A stretch of DNA of 64,000 nucleotides. It comes from JAHEFU01 sp041395205 (GTDB lineage: Bacteria > 4484-113 > JAFGCY01). The DNA lies in contig JAWLAZ010000003.1 in the NCBI GenBank assembly GCA_041395205.1, positions 124,001 to 188,000 on the forward strand, in the 5' to 3' direction. This document shows, one piece after another, positions 10,936-19,441 of the stretch. Positions within the stretch are counted from its first letter, which is position 1; each line of letters starts with the position of its first letter. The position numbers and the translations under genes are program-made. A model generated the notes under the pieces. It was not told the DNA's origin and did not search any database. It saw nothing but the letters and a program-made list of their open reading frames with translations.

Positions 10936-11026
10936 TCCGGCTTACTCGCAGGCTGGCCGGTTATGCTAGAATCAGCCTGGGCCGCGGTGCACTCCGCTGC
11001 TACAAAACTGAGCGAAGTGGAATCAC

Positions 11027-12361
11027 ATGAAAGTTCTGCGCACTCTCTCCCTTCCGGCTGGCGTACTGTTACTCGGCCTGACCGCCACAGCATGTGGCGG
11101 CGGTGCTCAGCTTCCAGCTGCAGGAAACGCTGACGTCCTTCCCACGCTGGAACTGAAGGTTTACGACGAGAGTTTCCTCGGTGCTGACAGCAATGCGGAC
11201 TTCAGCATCCGCAGTTCCTCCCGCGGGGAATTCGTGGAAAGCACACTGAGCGTCAGGGAAGCTGACAACCTGCGTGCCCTGTGCATCGAGATCAGCTACG
11301 ATCCCGATCTCTATACGCCAGTCAGCATCCACCGCAGTGCCCGGCTTGAAAAGCAGCTGCCGGCCGGAAACCTGCTGGAACTCGCCAAGCTCAGCAATCC
11401 CGGCATCATTCACTATGCCCACATGCAGCCGCTGGACAGCCATGGCATCGATGGTAATGCCGAGCTGCTGACCGTGAGCTTCCGCCGCCAGGCCATGTCC
11501 GGCGAGCGGATCTCCAGTGCACCGCCCAAGGCCGCGCACAGCGTGCCGGAACTCAAGGGCAGCATCACCTCCGGCAAGCTCGAGTGGTTCTACCGCAACC
11601 GCGGCGACTATGACCAGAACGGTGAGGTCAACGTCGCCGACATCACCCAGCTCGGCGTCAAGCTCAATACGGTGAGCCCCGTGCCGGGCGAGTCCTTCGA
11701 CATTGCCAGCGTGGAGTGGCAGGTCGATGGCGATGAGAATGGCAACATCAACATCAGCGACATCACCCCGCTCGGTGCCAACATCGGCAACAGCGTGAGC
11801 GGTGGCTACAACATCTACACCTCCGAGCTGGAGAGTGACTATCCCGCAACCGGCGGTGCCAATGGCGCAGGCAGCATCCTGCTTGGCAACCTCGGTGGCA
11901 CTCCCCCGCTCTCCGAGGCGCTGAACTTCGCGAGCAAGAGCACGCAGCACCTGAGCTTCGAGTTCGTCCTCGGCGATCCCCTGCCCGGCAAGTACTACTG
12001 GGTCCGTCCCACTGACGGCTCCTCCGAAGGCATCCCGAGCACGCTGGCCGGACCACTGAGCGTGGAGAACATCCCCCTGCCCGTGATCGAGAGCATCAGC
12101 GATCTGGAAGTCGTGGTCGGTGACACGATAGTGATCACAGGTACGGGCTTTGGCATCAAGGACGGCAGCGATCAGATCACGCTCAATGACCTGCCGCTGG
12201 AGGTCGTGACCTGGACCAACACCCAGATCACGGCGAAGATTCCCGTCGGTGCCGGAGACGGCCCGCTGGTCGTGACCACCCTGCGCACCTCTGACCCCAG
12301 TGCCGACAGCGTCAATGTGGTCCCTGCAGCCCCTGGCCAGCCGGATGGCAGTACTGTCTAG
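11027..12361 (+). CDS. Lipoprotein with cohesin-like, dockerin-type and IPT/TIG domains
   Basis: A 444-residue lipoprotein with signal MKVLRTLSLPAGVLLLGLTA and lipobox TATAC. Residues about 40-160 have a cohesin-like pattern (LRALCIEISYDPDLYTPV ... NAELLTVSFRR). Residues about 190-260 carry two EF-hand-like dockerin repeats, RGDYDQNGEVNVADITQLG and VDGDENGNINISDITPLG, with Asp/Asn positions suited to Ca2+ binding. The C-terminus is an IPT/TIG domain (VIESISDLEVVVGDTIVITG) very similar to that of the preceding lipoprotein. It lies 91 nt downstream of that gene in the same direction, so the pair may act together on the cell surface. The partner is unknown. Confidence 0.8.
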   Translation: MKVLRTLSLPAGVLLLGLTATACGGGAQLPAAGNADVLPTLELKVYDESFLGADSNADFSIRSSSRGEFVESTLSVREADNLRALCIEISYDPDLYTPVSIHRSARLEKQLPAGNLLELAKLSNPGIIHYAHMQPLDSHGIDGNAELLTVSFRRQAMSGERISSAPPKAAHSVPELKGSITSGKLEWFYRNRGDYDQNGEVNVADITQLGVKLNTVSPVPGESFDIASVEWQVDGDENGNINISDITPLGANIGNSVSGGYNIYTSELESDYPATGGANGAGSILLGNLGGTPPLSEALNFASKSTQHLSFEFVLGDPLPGKYYWVRPTDGSSEGIPSTLAGPLSVENIPLPVIESISDLEVVVGDTIVITGTGFGIKDGSDQITLNDLPLEVVTWTNTQITAKIPVGAGDGPLVVTTLRTSDPSADSVNVVPAAPGQPDGSTV

Positions 12362-12403
12362 CCGCATGTTCCGCACCAGTCCTGATGCAAGGCACGGACA
12401 GGC

Positions 12404-13237
12404 ATGACCCTGCTCGCGCTGGCGATCGGCCCGACCCTGCTGCTGATGCACTTCTTCTACGTGCGCGACCTGCACGAGCGCGAGAGTCTCAGCCGGGTGA
12501 TCCAGGTGTTCTTTCTCGGGATGCTGTCCGTGATTCCGGCCATCGCGCTTGAGTCCATCTATCAGATGCCGCCGGAGGCCGGTCTGGCCGGGATTGCAAT
12601 CAACGCCTTCCTGCTCGTGGCCCTGCCGGAGGAGGTCAGCAAGCTCTGGCTCTTCAGGCTCTACGTAGAGAAGCACAGGAGCTACGACGAGGTCTACGAC
12701 GGCATCATCTACATGGTTGCCATCAGCCTCGGCTTCGCCACCCTGGAGAACATCGCTTACGTATTCTTCAGTGGGTCCGATGGCCTGGCCGTGGCCGTGC
12801 TGCGCGCGGTGCTCGCCGTCCCCGGGCATACGCTCTGGGCCGTGATGATGGGCTACTACCTTGGCCTGGCCCGCTTCGGCAACACCGGCAGGCCACCACG
12901 CCTGCTCGTCTATACGGGTCTGCTGCTGGCCACCTTCTGGCATGGTGCCTATGACTACTTCGCCTTCGCAGTGGAGCTGGTGCCGGAGTCGCAGAGCTTC
13001 GCCATGCTTTCAGGCTGCCTGGCGATCATCCTGATCAACTGGGCGATCGCGCTCGTGATGGTCAACCGCGCACAGAAGCTCAGCAGCTTCCGCCGGCCAA
13101 GCCCGCTCCAGAACCCGCTGCAGGCGCTGCGCAGCAACTACTTCTACTGCCACTACTGCGGCCGCGCGAATCTGCGCATGAACGAATTCTGCACGGGCTG
13201 CGGCAGACAGCTGCGCTCAGGCGGCCACTCCAGCTAG
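12404..13237 (+). CDS. PrsW-family intramembrane protease with C-terminal zinc ribbon
   Basis: A 277-residue membrane protein with about eight helices and the motifs of PrsW-type (CAAX-protease-related) proteases: LPEEVSKLW with the paired glutamates, SLGFATLENIAY, VPGHTLWAVMMGYYLGLA and FWHGAYDY. PrsW in Bacillus cleaves an anti-sigma factor. Unusually, the C-terminus adds a cytoplasmic zinc-ribbon-like motif, CHYCGR ... CTGCGR (residues about 248-270), absent from classical PrsW. It follows the lipoprotein by 42 nt and may be co-transcribed. No substrate anti-sigma factor is seen nearby. Confidence 0.8.
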   Translation: MTLLALAIGPTLLLMHFFYVRDLHERESLSRVIQVFFLGMLSVIPAIALESIYQMPPEAGLAGIAINAFLLVALPEEVSKLWLFRLYVEKHRSYDEVYDGIIYMVAISLGFATLENIAYVFFSGSDGLAVAVLRAVLAVPGHTLWAVMMGYYLGLARFGNTGRPPRLLVYTGLLLATFWHGAYDYFAFAVELVPESQSFAMLSGCLAIILINWAIALVMVNRAQKLSSFRRPSPLQNPLQALRSNYFYCHYCGRANLRMNEFCTGCGRQLRSGGHSS

Positions 13238-13244
13238 ATCGGAC

Positions 13245-13772
13245 TCAGCTGTTGCGCCTGAGCTTCAGCATCCCGCCTTCCTCAAAGGCATGCTCGCTGT
13301 AATCCTTCAGCGGCTTGCGGGACGGACGCTTCAGCACCTCGCCTTCAAGGTCGTATTCACTGCCGTGGCAGGGGCAGACGAAACGGTCCATTCCCGGCGT
13401 GAATTCTATGGTGCACTTCAGATGCGTGCAGGTCGCACCCTTGATGATCCAGCGGCCGGTGTCCTCATTGATCTTGACCCAGCGCACGAAGATCTTCTCC
13501 TCTTCCTGATCATTGCCAAGGCTGTCCTGGAAGGAGGCCTTGACCAGCACGGGCTCCTTCTCATTCAGGTCCTTGACCTTGCCAAGCACGGCGATCCACT
13601 CACCCTTGGCGGCAGCGTCGATCTCCTTCTGGCTGGGCTGCTTGTCCTTTTGCTCATCATCCTTACCCGGCTCCTGGGCCAGGGCAGTCGAGCTGCGCGC
13701 CATGTCCAGCAGGCTCGCGCCGGCCATCAGCAGTCCCGCTTTCTGCAGGAAATCACGTCTGTCACTGTTCAT
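13245..13772 (-). CDS. Rieske [2Fe-2S] protein with Tat-type signal
   Basis: A 175-residue protein with a twin-arginine leader (SDRRDFLQKAGLLMAGASLL) and a C-terminal Rieske domain: box 1 CTHLKC near residue 115 and box 2 CPCHGSEYD near 134 supply two Cys and two His ligands to a 2Fe-2S cluster. Between them lies a charged linker (PGKDDEQKDKQPSQKE). It resembles the Rieske subunit of cytochrome bc-type complexes, but no cytochrome b gene is adjacent, so it may serve another electron-transfer enzyme. The start has GAGGG upstream. Convergent with the PrsW gene, 7 nt apart. Confidence 0.88.
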   Translation of the reverse strand: MNSDRRDFLQKAGLLMAGASLLDMARSSTALAQEPGKDDEQKDKQPSQKEIDAAAKGEWIAVLGKVKDLNEKEPVLVKASFQDSLGNDQEEEKIFVRWVKINEDTGRWIIKGATCTHLKCTIEFTPGMDRFVCPCHGSEYDLEGEVLKRPSRKPLKDYSEHAFEEGGMLKLRRNS

Positions 13773-13819
13773 TGCTACCCTCTCGTCATGGATTGCACAT
13801 CACATGACCCATTCCCAGT

Positions 13820-14951
13820 CTAGCCCGGTGCATCGCCGCGCTGCTTGCGCATCCAGCGCAGTCCCGCCCAGATGAATTCCGAAAGGTCTCCATCGAGCGT
13901 CTTCTGTGTATTGCTCGTTTCCATGCCCGTGCGCAGATCCTTGATCATCTGATAGGGATGCAGCACGTAGTTGCGGATCTGGTTCCCCCAGGCGATGTCG
14001 GACTGCACACCGCGCAGATCCTCCACGCGCTCCTTGTGCAGTTCCAGCATCAGGGCCACCAGCTTGCTCTTGAGCTGCAGCATCGCGACGTCACGGTTCT
14101 GATGCTGGCTGCGCTGGTTCTGGCAGGAAACCACGATTCCCGTCGGCATATGAGTCAGACGCACCGCCGAGTTGGTCTTGTTCACATGCTGGCCACCCGC
14201 TCCGGATGAACGGAACACATCCATGCGGATATCGTCCTCATTGATCTCGACTTCAAGGTTGGCCGGGATTTCCGGAATCACACCGACGTTCGCGAAGCTC
14301 GTATGGCGCTTGTGGGCATTGTCAAAGGGTGAGATCCGCACGAGGCGGTGCACACCGTTCTCGACCTTCATGTAGCCGAAGGCATGCCGGCCGCTGACCC
14401 GGAAGTTGATCATCTGCACGCCTGCCTCCTCGGCCCGGCGCTCATCCAGCACCTCGATCTCCAGGCGCTCGGCGCGCGCCCACATGCTGTACATCCGAAA
14501 CAGCATCTCGGCGAAGTCAGCCGAGTCAACGCCACCCGCGCCAGCCTGGATGGTGACGATGGCGGGCTGGTTGTCGTATTCGCCGTCAAGCAGGGATTCG
14601 ATTTCAAGCCGGTCAAGCTTCCTCGTCAGACCGCGCAGCTCCTCAACCAGTTCCAGGTATTCGGAGCTGCCCTCCTCGATCGCTTCCTCCTGGTAGATCT
14701 CCCACAGCCCGTTCAGGTCCTCCAGGGACTGCGTGGCATCGTCGAAGGCATCAACCACTCCACTGAGGGAACTTATCTCCTGGCTGACCTCTCCGGAGGT
14801 CTTGTGATCGTCCCAGAAACCCGGCTCCTCACGGCGCGCACTCAGCTCAGCGAGGCGCGTCCTGCGTGAATCAACGTCAAAGATACCTCCGCATTTCTGC
14901 GATGAGATCGGAGTTCTTTGCCAGTTCCTGGCGGATTTCATGAGGTTGCAT
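13820..14951 (-). CDS. prfB: Peptide chain release factor 2 (programmed +1 frameshift)
   Basis: A class I release factor of about 376 residues after frameshifting. The conserved GAGGQHVNKT contains the catalytic GGQ, and RLVRISPFDNAHKRHTSFA contains the SPF tripeptide that recognises UGA/UAA. The N-terminal piece MQPHEIRQELAKNSDL starts at the ATG at 14951, runs 24 codons and meets an in-frame UGA at 14879-14877; the rest continues in the +1 frame with DVDSRRTRLAELS. This is the classic RF2 autoregulatory frameshift. A TATAAT box 7 nt before the ATG implies a leaderless mRNA. Divergent from the histidine kinase. Confidence 0.95.
14876..14890 (-). promoter_or_regulatory. prfB programmed frameshift site
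   Basis: Reading on the minus strand, a Shine-Dalgarno-like GGAGG (14890-14886) is followed by TAT, then CTT TGA C. This matches the known RF2 +1 frameshift signal, in which slow UGA termination lets the tRNA on CUU slip forward one base when RF2 is scarce. Confidence 0.93.
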
Positions 14952-14958
14952 GACCGTA

Positions 14959-14964
14959 ATTATA
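14959..14964 (-). promoter_or_regulatory. -10 box TATAAT of leaderless prfB
   Basis: TATAAT lies 7 nt upstream of the prfB ATG, with no Shine-Dalgarno. A second box (TATACT, 14988-14993) faces the divergent histidine kinase. Confidence 0.65.
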
Positions 14965-15003
14965 TCCAATCAACCGGTAACGCTCTGTATACTCTCGCTT
15001 GCA

Positions 15004-16113
15004 GTGCGTGAACTCCGGCAATTCATCACACTTTTTCGACAACCGGCCCAGATCTGGTCCACTGAGGGCCAGGTGCTGCTGTCGAACGCATCCTTCAACA
15101 GCCTGTTCGGACTCGAGCCCGGCTTTGACTGGGAACCGCTGGGCTTTCGCTTCAGTGACGATCCGCAGATCATTGCCGCCGGTGCCGATCAGCTGATCAA
15201 CAATGCCCTGAATGGCCGCTATGTTGATATCCAGGGTCTGCAGTATGTGCCTGAGCGCAATCCGCATTTCAGCTCCGGTGGCGGGGATGCGCTGAAGCTC
15301 TTCCTGAATCTGCAGCCGATCATGGGTGTGGAACATCTCGAATGCATCATCTGCGTCGTCTCCGACTACATGGCCGGCGGTGAACTGATGGAACAGCAGC
15401 TGATCCGCAGCCAGAAGATGGAGAATCTCGAGACCCTTGCCAACGGCGTGGCTCATGAGTTCAACAACCTGCTGACCGGGATCAAGGGCATGACCAGCCT
15501 GATCATGGATGAAGCCGAGCAGGAGTCAGAGATCCACAGCTTCGCCAAGGCCATCGATGTCAGCATCGAACGTGGCGCGCACCTGATCGAACAGCTGCTC
15601 AGCTACAGCCGCGAAATGCCCTACATGCTCAAGCGCAGCGATGTTGCCAGCTACTTCAGGGATTCGCTGCCGATGCTGCAGCTCCAGCTCAGCAAGCGCA
15701 TCCAGCTGGAGATGCGCATCCTCAGCCAGGCGAACGTGATGCTGGACCGCCACCGCCTGGACCAGGCAATTGCCAGCCTGCTCGTCAATGCGCGCAATGC
15801 CATGGGCAAGAACGGCCAGATCATCCTCACGGTCAGCCACCTCTCACCGATCGGCGATGGCCAGCCCGTGCTCGACATGAACTGGGTCTGCATCAGCATT
15901 GAGGACAGCGGACCCGGGATTCCCCCCGAGATCCGCGAACGGATCTTCGAACCATTCTTCACCACCAGCCGCAATGCCAGTGCAACGGGGCTGGGGCTTA
16001 GTGTGGCGAGCAAGATCGTCAAGCTGCACAACGGACTGCTGCAGGCCGCGGATTCGGAGGAACTCGGCGGGGCCGCAATGCGGATCTACCTGCCAACCGT
16101 CAGCGAGGGCTGA
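15004..16113 (+). CDS. Sensor histidine kinase
   Basis: A soluble 369-residue two-component sensor. Residues about 1-125 look like a PAS-type sensing domain (VLLSNASFNSLFGL). The phosphoacceptor H-box is GVAHEFNNLLTGI with His151. The HATPase_c domain has an N-box (LVNARNAM), G1 (EDSGPGIP), F-box (FEPFFTT) and G2 (ATGLGLSV). No membrane helix is predicted, so it is a cytoplasmic kinase; no response regulator is adjacent. I use the GTG at 15004 behind the -10 box TATACT rather than the ATG at 14950, which overlaps the prfB start. Confidence 0.85.
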   Translation: MRELRQFITLFRQPAQIWSTEGQVLLSNASFNSLFGLEPGFDWEPLGFRFSDDPQIIAAGADQLINNALNGRYVDIQGLQYVPERNPHFSSGGGDALKLFLNLQPIMGVEHLECIICVVSDYMAGGELMEQQLIRSQKMENLETLANGVAHEFNNLLTGIKGMTSLIMDEAEQESEIHSFAKAIDVSIERGAHLIEQLLSYSREMPYMLKRSDVASYFRDSLPMLQLQLSKRIQLEMRILSQANVMLDRHRLDQAIASLLVNARNAMGKNGQIILTVSHLSPIGDGQPVLDMNWVCISIEDSGPGIPPEIRERIFEPFFTTSRNASATGLGLSVASKIVKLHNGLLQAADSEELGGAAMRIYLPTVSEG

Positions 16114-16119
16114 ACGGGA

Positions 16120-17019
16120 TCAGCGCAGCATCCGCAGCCCTGCTGGCACGCAGCGCAGGCTGACTTCCCGCTTACCCCAGTCGTAGCATTCGCCGTCCGC
16201 TGCCAGTACCGCCACGGGGTCCTCGCTGGCAACGCTGAACTCCGGCACCTGGCGGTACTCCACCATGCCGCTGCCGATGTGCTGGCCCTTGATCGCCGCC
16301 GGCATCAGGCGGATCATGTCGAACTTGGACGTCTCACGGATCAGCAGCATGTCAATCAGGCCGTCGTCAATCCGCGCATCCGGGGCAATCTTCGTGCCAC
16401 CGCCGATCAGTGCACTGTTCATCCCGAGAATCCAGTAGAAGTGTCCGCTCTCACTGAACTCCCCGGCCGTGATCCGCTGCTGGCTGGTGCGCATCTTCGC
16501 CAGGGCCAGCAGGAACAGCAGGTTGTAGTTGCTGCGGATGATGCCGCGCCGGCGTTCACGTTCCTGGAGAGTCTCGGTGTCTATCCCGAAACCCGCGCTG
16601 TTCATGTAGCGGATCTCGCCGATCAGGCCGTAGTCAGTCTCACGGGCCTCCAGGTCCTGCAGGTGCACCACACGCTTTTCCAGTGATGCCGGGAAGCCGA
16701 TGAAGCTGGCGAAGTCGTTGCCTGTGCCGGAGGGCAAGATCGCCAGCACCTGGCGCTCGAGATCCACATGCTGCAGCACCCGGTTCAGCGTGCCATCCCC
16801 GCCGATCACCAGCACCAGTTCATGTGTGGAATGGCTGTTCGTGACAATGCGCCGCATGTCATCGAGGCTGTCCGGGCAGATGATCTGCACCCCGGGCAGG
16901 ACCTGCGGCAGCAATTCACGGTAGCGCTCGAGCTGCATCAGCTGGGTGTGCGAAAGGATGGCGAGGCACTGTGCCGTCCCGAACTGCCGGTTGTTGCTGA
17001 GCTTCGACAAGCCTGCCAC
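16120..17019 (-). CDS. Diacylglycerol/sphingosine kinase family lipid kinase
   Basis: A 299-residue protein with the DAGK catalytic signature: VIGGDGTLNRVL near residue 72 (the GGDGT nucleotide loop) and LPSGTGNDFA near 95. NSALIGGGTKIAPDARIDDGLIDMLLI in the second half matches the YegS/DgkB beta-sandwich domain. These kinases phosphorylate diacylglycerol or related lipids at the inner membrane face. The start is a GTG with TACATT 7 nt ahead (leaderless). Its start codon is only 23 bases from that of the divergent outer-membrane protein. Convergent with the histidine kinase, 6 nt apart. Confidence 0.88.
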   Translation of the reverse strand: MAGLSKLSNNRQFGTAQCLAILSHTQLMQLERYRELLPQVLPGVQIICPDSLDDMRRIVTNSHSTHELVLVIGGDGTLNRVLQHVDLERQVLAILPSGTGNDFASFIGFPASLEKRVVHLQDLEARETDYGLIGEIRYMNSAGFGIDTETLQERERRRGIIRSNYNLLFLLALAKMRTSQQRITAGEFSESGHFYWILGMNSALIGGGTKIAPDARIDDGLIDMLLIRETSKFDMIRLMPAAIKGQHIGSGMVEYRQVPEFSVASEDPVAVLAADGECYDWGKREVSLRCVPAGLRMLR

Positions 17020-17025
17020 CTGGTG

Positions 17026-17032
17026 TAATGTA
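17026..17032. promoter_or_regulatory. Overlapping divergent -10 boxes
   Basis: TACATT on the minus strand (17032-17027) lies 7 nt from the lipid kinase GTG. TAATGT on the plus strand (17026-17031) uses nearly the same bases and lies 11 nt from the ATG of the outer-membrane protein. Confidence 0.45.
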
Positions 17033-17042
17033 ATTGCTGATT

Positions 17043-18158
17043 ATGACATCAGGCCACCCGCAGCAGTTCCGCACCGGCATGCTCCGCGTTGCCAGACTGC
17101 TGTGCATCGGACTGATCTGCAGCCTGCTGGGGCTGATCCTGATGGGCAATGCGGCCCGGGCCTACAACGTCTACCAGGACCTGTTCGTGATGCTCAGTGC
17201 CCGCCCGCTCGGCATGGGGGGCGCGGCTGCAGCGGTCAGCGACCCGAGTTCCGTGTTCACCAACCCGGCCGCACTGGCGGGATACCGTGGCCTGAGGCTG
17301 ATGCACAACCACAGTGCCCGGCACTTCCCCGGCAGTACGGAAGGCGGCCAGAGCGAATGGGATCAGCTGGACGGCGACAGCCAGGCGCTGGTGATCGGCC
17401 TGCCTGTTGGAACCTACGCACATGGCTTCACCTTCAGCGGCGAAATGGGCTACGACTTCCGCGGTCACCCGCAGGATGGTGCCCTCGGCTACCCCCGTGA
17501 ACAGTACTGGGGCACGCAGAGCGTGGACGCCTTCGCCACCTCAGCCGCCCTGCCCCTGCGCGGCGGTATCGCCCTGCGCCGCGAGTTCAGTCGCTTCACT
17601 CCGGCTGAGGATGACGACTACGGGATTGCCTGGCTGCGACTGGGTGAAGGCCAGCAGACCGGGATCATGGCGCGGGTCTGGCCCGGTCTGGATTACGGCC
17701 GGAGCGAACTGAAGATGGACTACGACTGGACCCTGCTGGATGCTGACAGCTCACGCAATGCCTATGCGGAATTCACCAGCCGCCTGAAGCAGCAGCGCAG
17801 TGGCTGGGCCCTGCACCCCACTGCCTGGCTCTGTCTGGCCAGAGATGAGGTGCAGGAGAACTACATCCTGGAGAATGACAAGGGACAGAAGCTGACGAAC
17901 CTGCCCGGGCTGGGCGTGATCCATACCGGCGACGCGCAGCGCAGGCGACTGCTGAGCGGCATCGAACTGCAGATTGGCAACGGCCTTGCCCTGCGGCGAG
18001 GCAGCTTCGATGGCCGGCCGACGCTCGGGATGAGCCTGCAGCTGCCCTTCCTGCGTGGCAACTATGCCGAGGTCGAGGACCTGCTGCCTGAGATCGTCGG
18101 CAGCGGCGAGAGCTTCAAGGACATCCACATCTACGGCTTCGAGACCGAGCTGTTCTGA
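17043..18158 (+). CDS. Outer-membrane beta-barrel protein, PorV/PorQ-like
   Basis: A 371-residue exported protein. The N-terminal hydrophobic signal (residues about 17-40, ending NAARAYNVYQD) is followed by ARPLGMGGAAAAVSDPSSVFTNPAALAGYRG, the characteristic N-terminal plug motif of the PorV/UPF0164 and FadL-like barrels. The rest alternates hydrophobic and polar residues and ends in an aromatic residue (YGFETELF), as outer-membrane proteins do. PorV proteins help type IX secretion in Bacteroidetes, but this motif is widespread, so no secretion role is claimed. The 3' end overlaps the convergent VOC gene by 28 nt. Confidence 0.72.
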   Translation: MTSGHPQQFRTGMLRVARLLCIGLICSLLGLILMGNAARAYNVYQDLFVMLSARPLGMGGAAAAVSDPSSVFTNPAALAGYRGLRLMHNHSARHFPGSTEGGQSEWDQLDGDSQALVIGLPVGTYAHGFTFSGEMGYDFRGHPQDGALGYPREQYWGTQSVDAFATSAALPLRGGIALRREFSRFTPAEDDDYGIAWLRLGEGQQTGIMARVWPGLDYGRSELKMDYDWTLLDADSSRNAYAEFTSRLKQQRSGWALHPTAWLCLARDEVQENYILENDKGQKLTNLPGLGVIHTGDAQRRRLLSGIELQIGNGLALRRGSFDGRPTLGMSLQLPFLRGNYAEVEDLLPEIVGSGESFKDIHIYGFETELF

Positions 18159-18580
18159 TCCTCAGGCTCAGGATGCTCCCCGCAGGAACAGACGCCGCGG
18201 CCCCAGGGATGCTCCATGCGCTCATATGAAATCACCACAGGGTAGCCATCCGGGTCGTAGATGAAGAAATAGTAGCGGCCCTCTTCCGGATTGGGAGCGG
18301 CACTGAGGCGCTGGCGTTTCCGGTAGAAGTGCTCGTACAGTTCCTCGAGCTCCTCCATGCTGTCAACGACCCAGCCGAAGTAGTGCTGTGGATCGGAAGG
18401 CGGAGTGCCGAGGCTGATCGTCAGCATCAGGTTGCAGCGCGTCAGCCAGGCAATGTCCTTCAGGCCGTGGTCATAGAAGAATCCCAGCACAGTCGTGTAG
18501 AAGTCGATGCTCGTCTTCATGTCCGAAACCGCGAGATGGATGTGCATGCTGCCGACTGGCCTGACGGGTCTGTTTGCCAC
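18131..18580 (-). CDS. VOC (glyoxalase/dioxygenase) superfamily protein
   Basis: A 149-residue protein with one vicinal-oxygen-chelate fold: MHIHLAVSDMKTSIDFYTTVLGFFYD at residues 12-37 (His as first metal ligand) and YYFFIYDPDGYPVVISYER near 107-125 (the last ligand region). Members include glyoxalase I, extradiol dioxygenases and fosfomycin-resistance enzymes; the substrate is not predictable. It starts at a GTG with TAGAAT 6 nt upstream, so its mRNA is predicted to be leaderless although uppP follows immediately behind on the same strand. Confidence 0.82.
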   Translation of the reverse strand: MANRPVRPVGSMHIHLAVSDMKTSIDFYTTVLGFFYDHGLKDIAWLTRCNLMLTISLGTPPSDPQHYFGWVVDSMEELEELYEHFYRKRQRLSAAPNPEEGRYYFFIYDPDGYPVVISYERMEHPWGRGVCSCGEHPEPEDQNSSVSKP

Positions 18581-18586
18581 GCCAGT

Positions 18587-18592
18587 ATTCTA
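18587..18592 (-). promoter_or_regulatory. -10 box TAGAAT of leaderless VOC gene
   Basis: TAGAAT lies 6 nt upstream of the GTG at 18580, inside the 23-nt gap after uppP. Confidence 0.6.
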
Positions 18593-18603
18593 GCGGCAGC
18601 TCT

Positions 18604-19398
18604 TCAGCCACCCAGCAATGCCCATAGTCCCACCGCAGCACAGTAGATGCTGAAGTAGTACAGGCGTCGCCGGCGCAGCAGTACCAGCAGGAAGCGGATT
18701 GCCAGTACGCCGCAGACCGCGGCACTGGCGAAGCCGGCCAGCAATGCCGGCAGCGGCACATTACCGCTGGCGGTATCAGCCGCCATGTCCGGCAGGCTCA
18801 GCACCACGGCACCGAGGATTGCCGGCACACTCAGCAGGAAGGAATAACGCGCAGCCCTGCCATAGTCGAGCCCATACAGCAGCATGCTGCTGATCGTGCT
18901 GCCGCTGCGGCTGATGCCGGGCAGTACTGCGCAGGCCTGTGCCACTCCCGCAGCCAGTGCCCTGCCCCAGCCCGGTGTTGCCAGCGGATCCGGACCCGGA
19001 ACCGCGCCGAGTCTTTTCTCCATGAACTCCGCGAGCAGCAGCAGCGCGGCGGTGATCAACAGACAGATCCCGACATAATGCACCGCCTGCGGACCGTCCA
19101 CCAGGGCTTCAATGCGGTCCTTGAAGGGCAGAGCCAGGGCGGCAGTAACGATGGTGGCGAGCAGCAATGCTCCGATGTAGTTCCAGCGCTTCTCCCGCAG
19201 CAGGGCCAGCAGGTCGCGGCCATAGACCACAAGCACGCTGATCAGCGTGGCCAGATGCAGCACGATCTCCGTGGTCACCCCCTGTGGATTCATCCCGAGG
19301 ATCTGCTGGGCCAGCACGAGGTGGCCGCTGGAACTGACTGGCAGGAATTCCGTCAGGCCCTGGATGATGCCGAGGATGATGTAGTCGAGGATCTGCAA
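18604..19398 (-). CDS. uppP: Undecaprenyl-diphosphatase
   Basis: A 264-residue polytopic membrane protein of the BacA/UppP family. GIIQGLTEFLPVSSSGHLVL at the N-terminus and VLPGISRSGSTI near residue 165 are the two conserved catalytic segments, with the Glu and the SGSxH and PGxSRSG residues. It recycles undecaprenyl diphosphate to the monophosphate carrier for peptidoglycan and other wall polymers. The best start is the TTG at 19398 (LQILDYIILG), because TAGAAT lies 8 nt upstream of it and the ORF before that overlaps the promoter. Confidence 0.93.
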   Translation of the reverse strand: MQILDYIILGIIQGLTEFLPVSSSGHLVLAQQILGMNPQGVTTEIVLHLATLISVLVVYGRDLLALLREKRWNYIGALLLATIVTAALALPFKDRIEALVDGPQAVHYVGICLLITAALLLLAEFMEKRLGAVPGPDPLATPGWGRALAAGVAQACAVLPGISRSGSTISSMLLYGLDYGRAARYSFLLSVPAILGAVVLSLPDMAADTASGNVPLPALLAGFASAAVCGVLAIRFLLVLLRRRRLYYFSIYCAAVGLWALLGG

Positions 19399-19406
19399 CG
19401 CGGGGC

Positions 19407-19412
19407 ATTCTA
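19407..19412 (-). promoter_or_regulatory. -10 box TAGAAT of leaderless uppP
   Basis: TAGAAT lies 8 nt before the TTG start at 19398. It stands back to back with the TATAAT of the divergent gene at 19448. Confidence 0.6.
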
Positions 19413-19435
19413 GCACCGCCAGGCATCGCCCGGCC

Positions 19436-19441
19436 TATAAT
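19436..19441 (+). promoter_or_regulatory. -10 box TATAAT of leaderless NTF2-like gene
   Basis: A perfect TATAAT lies 6 nt before the ATG at 19448. The spacer (GGCGGC) has no Shine-Dalgarno. Confidence 0.7.

Noticed and set aside
11069..12943. Minus-strand frame of 624 codons
   Set aside because: Antisense to the dockerin lipoprotein and PrsW; rich in His, Asp and Gly with no domain pattern.
13245..13772. Rieske gene as part of a bc1/b6f operon
   Set aside because: No cytochrome b or c1 gene adjoins it, so only a single Rieske protein is claimed.
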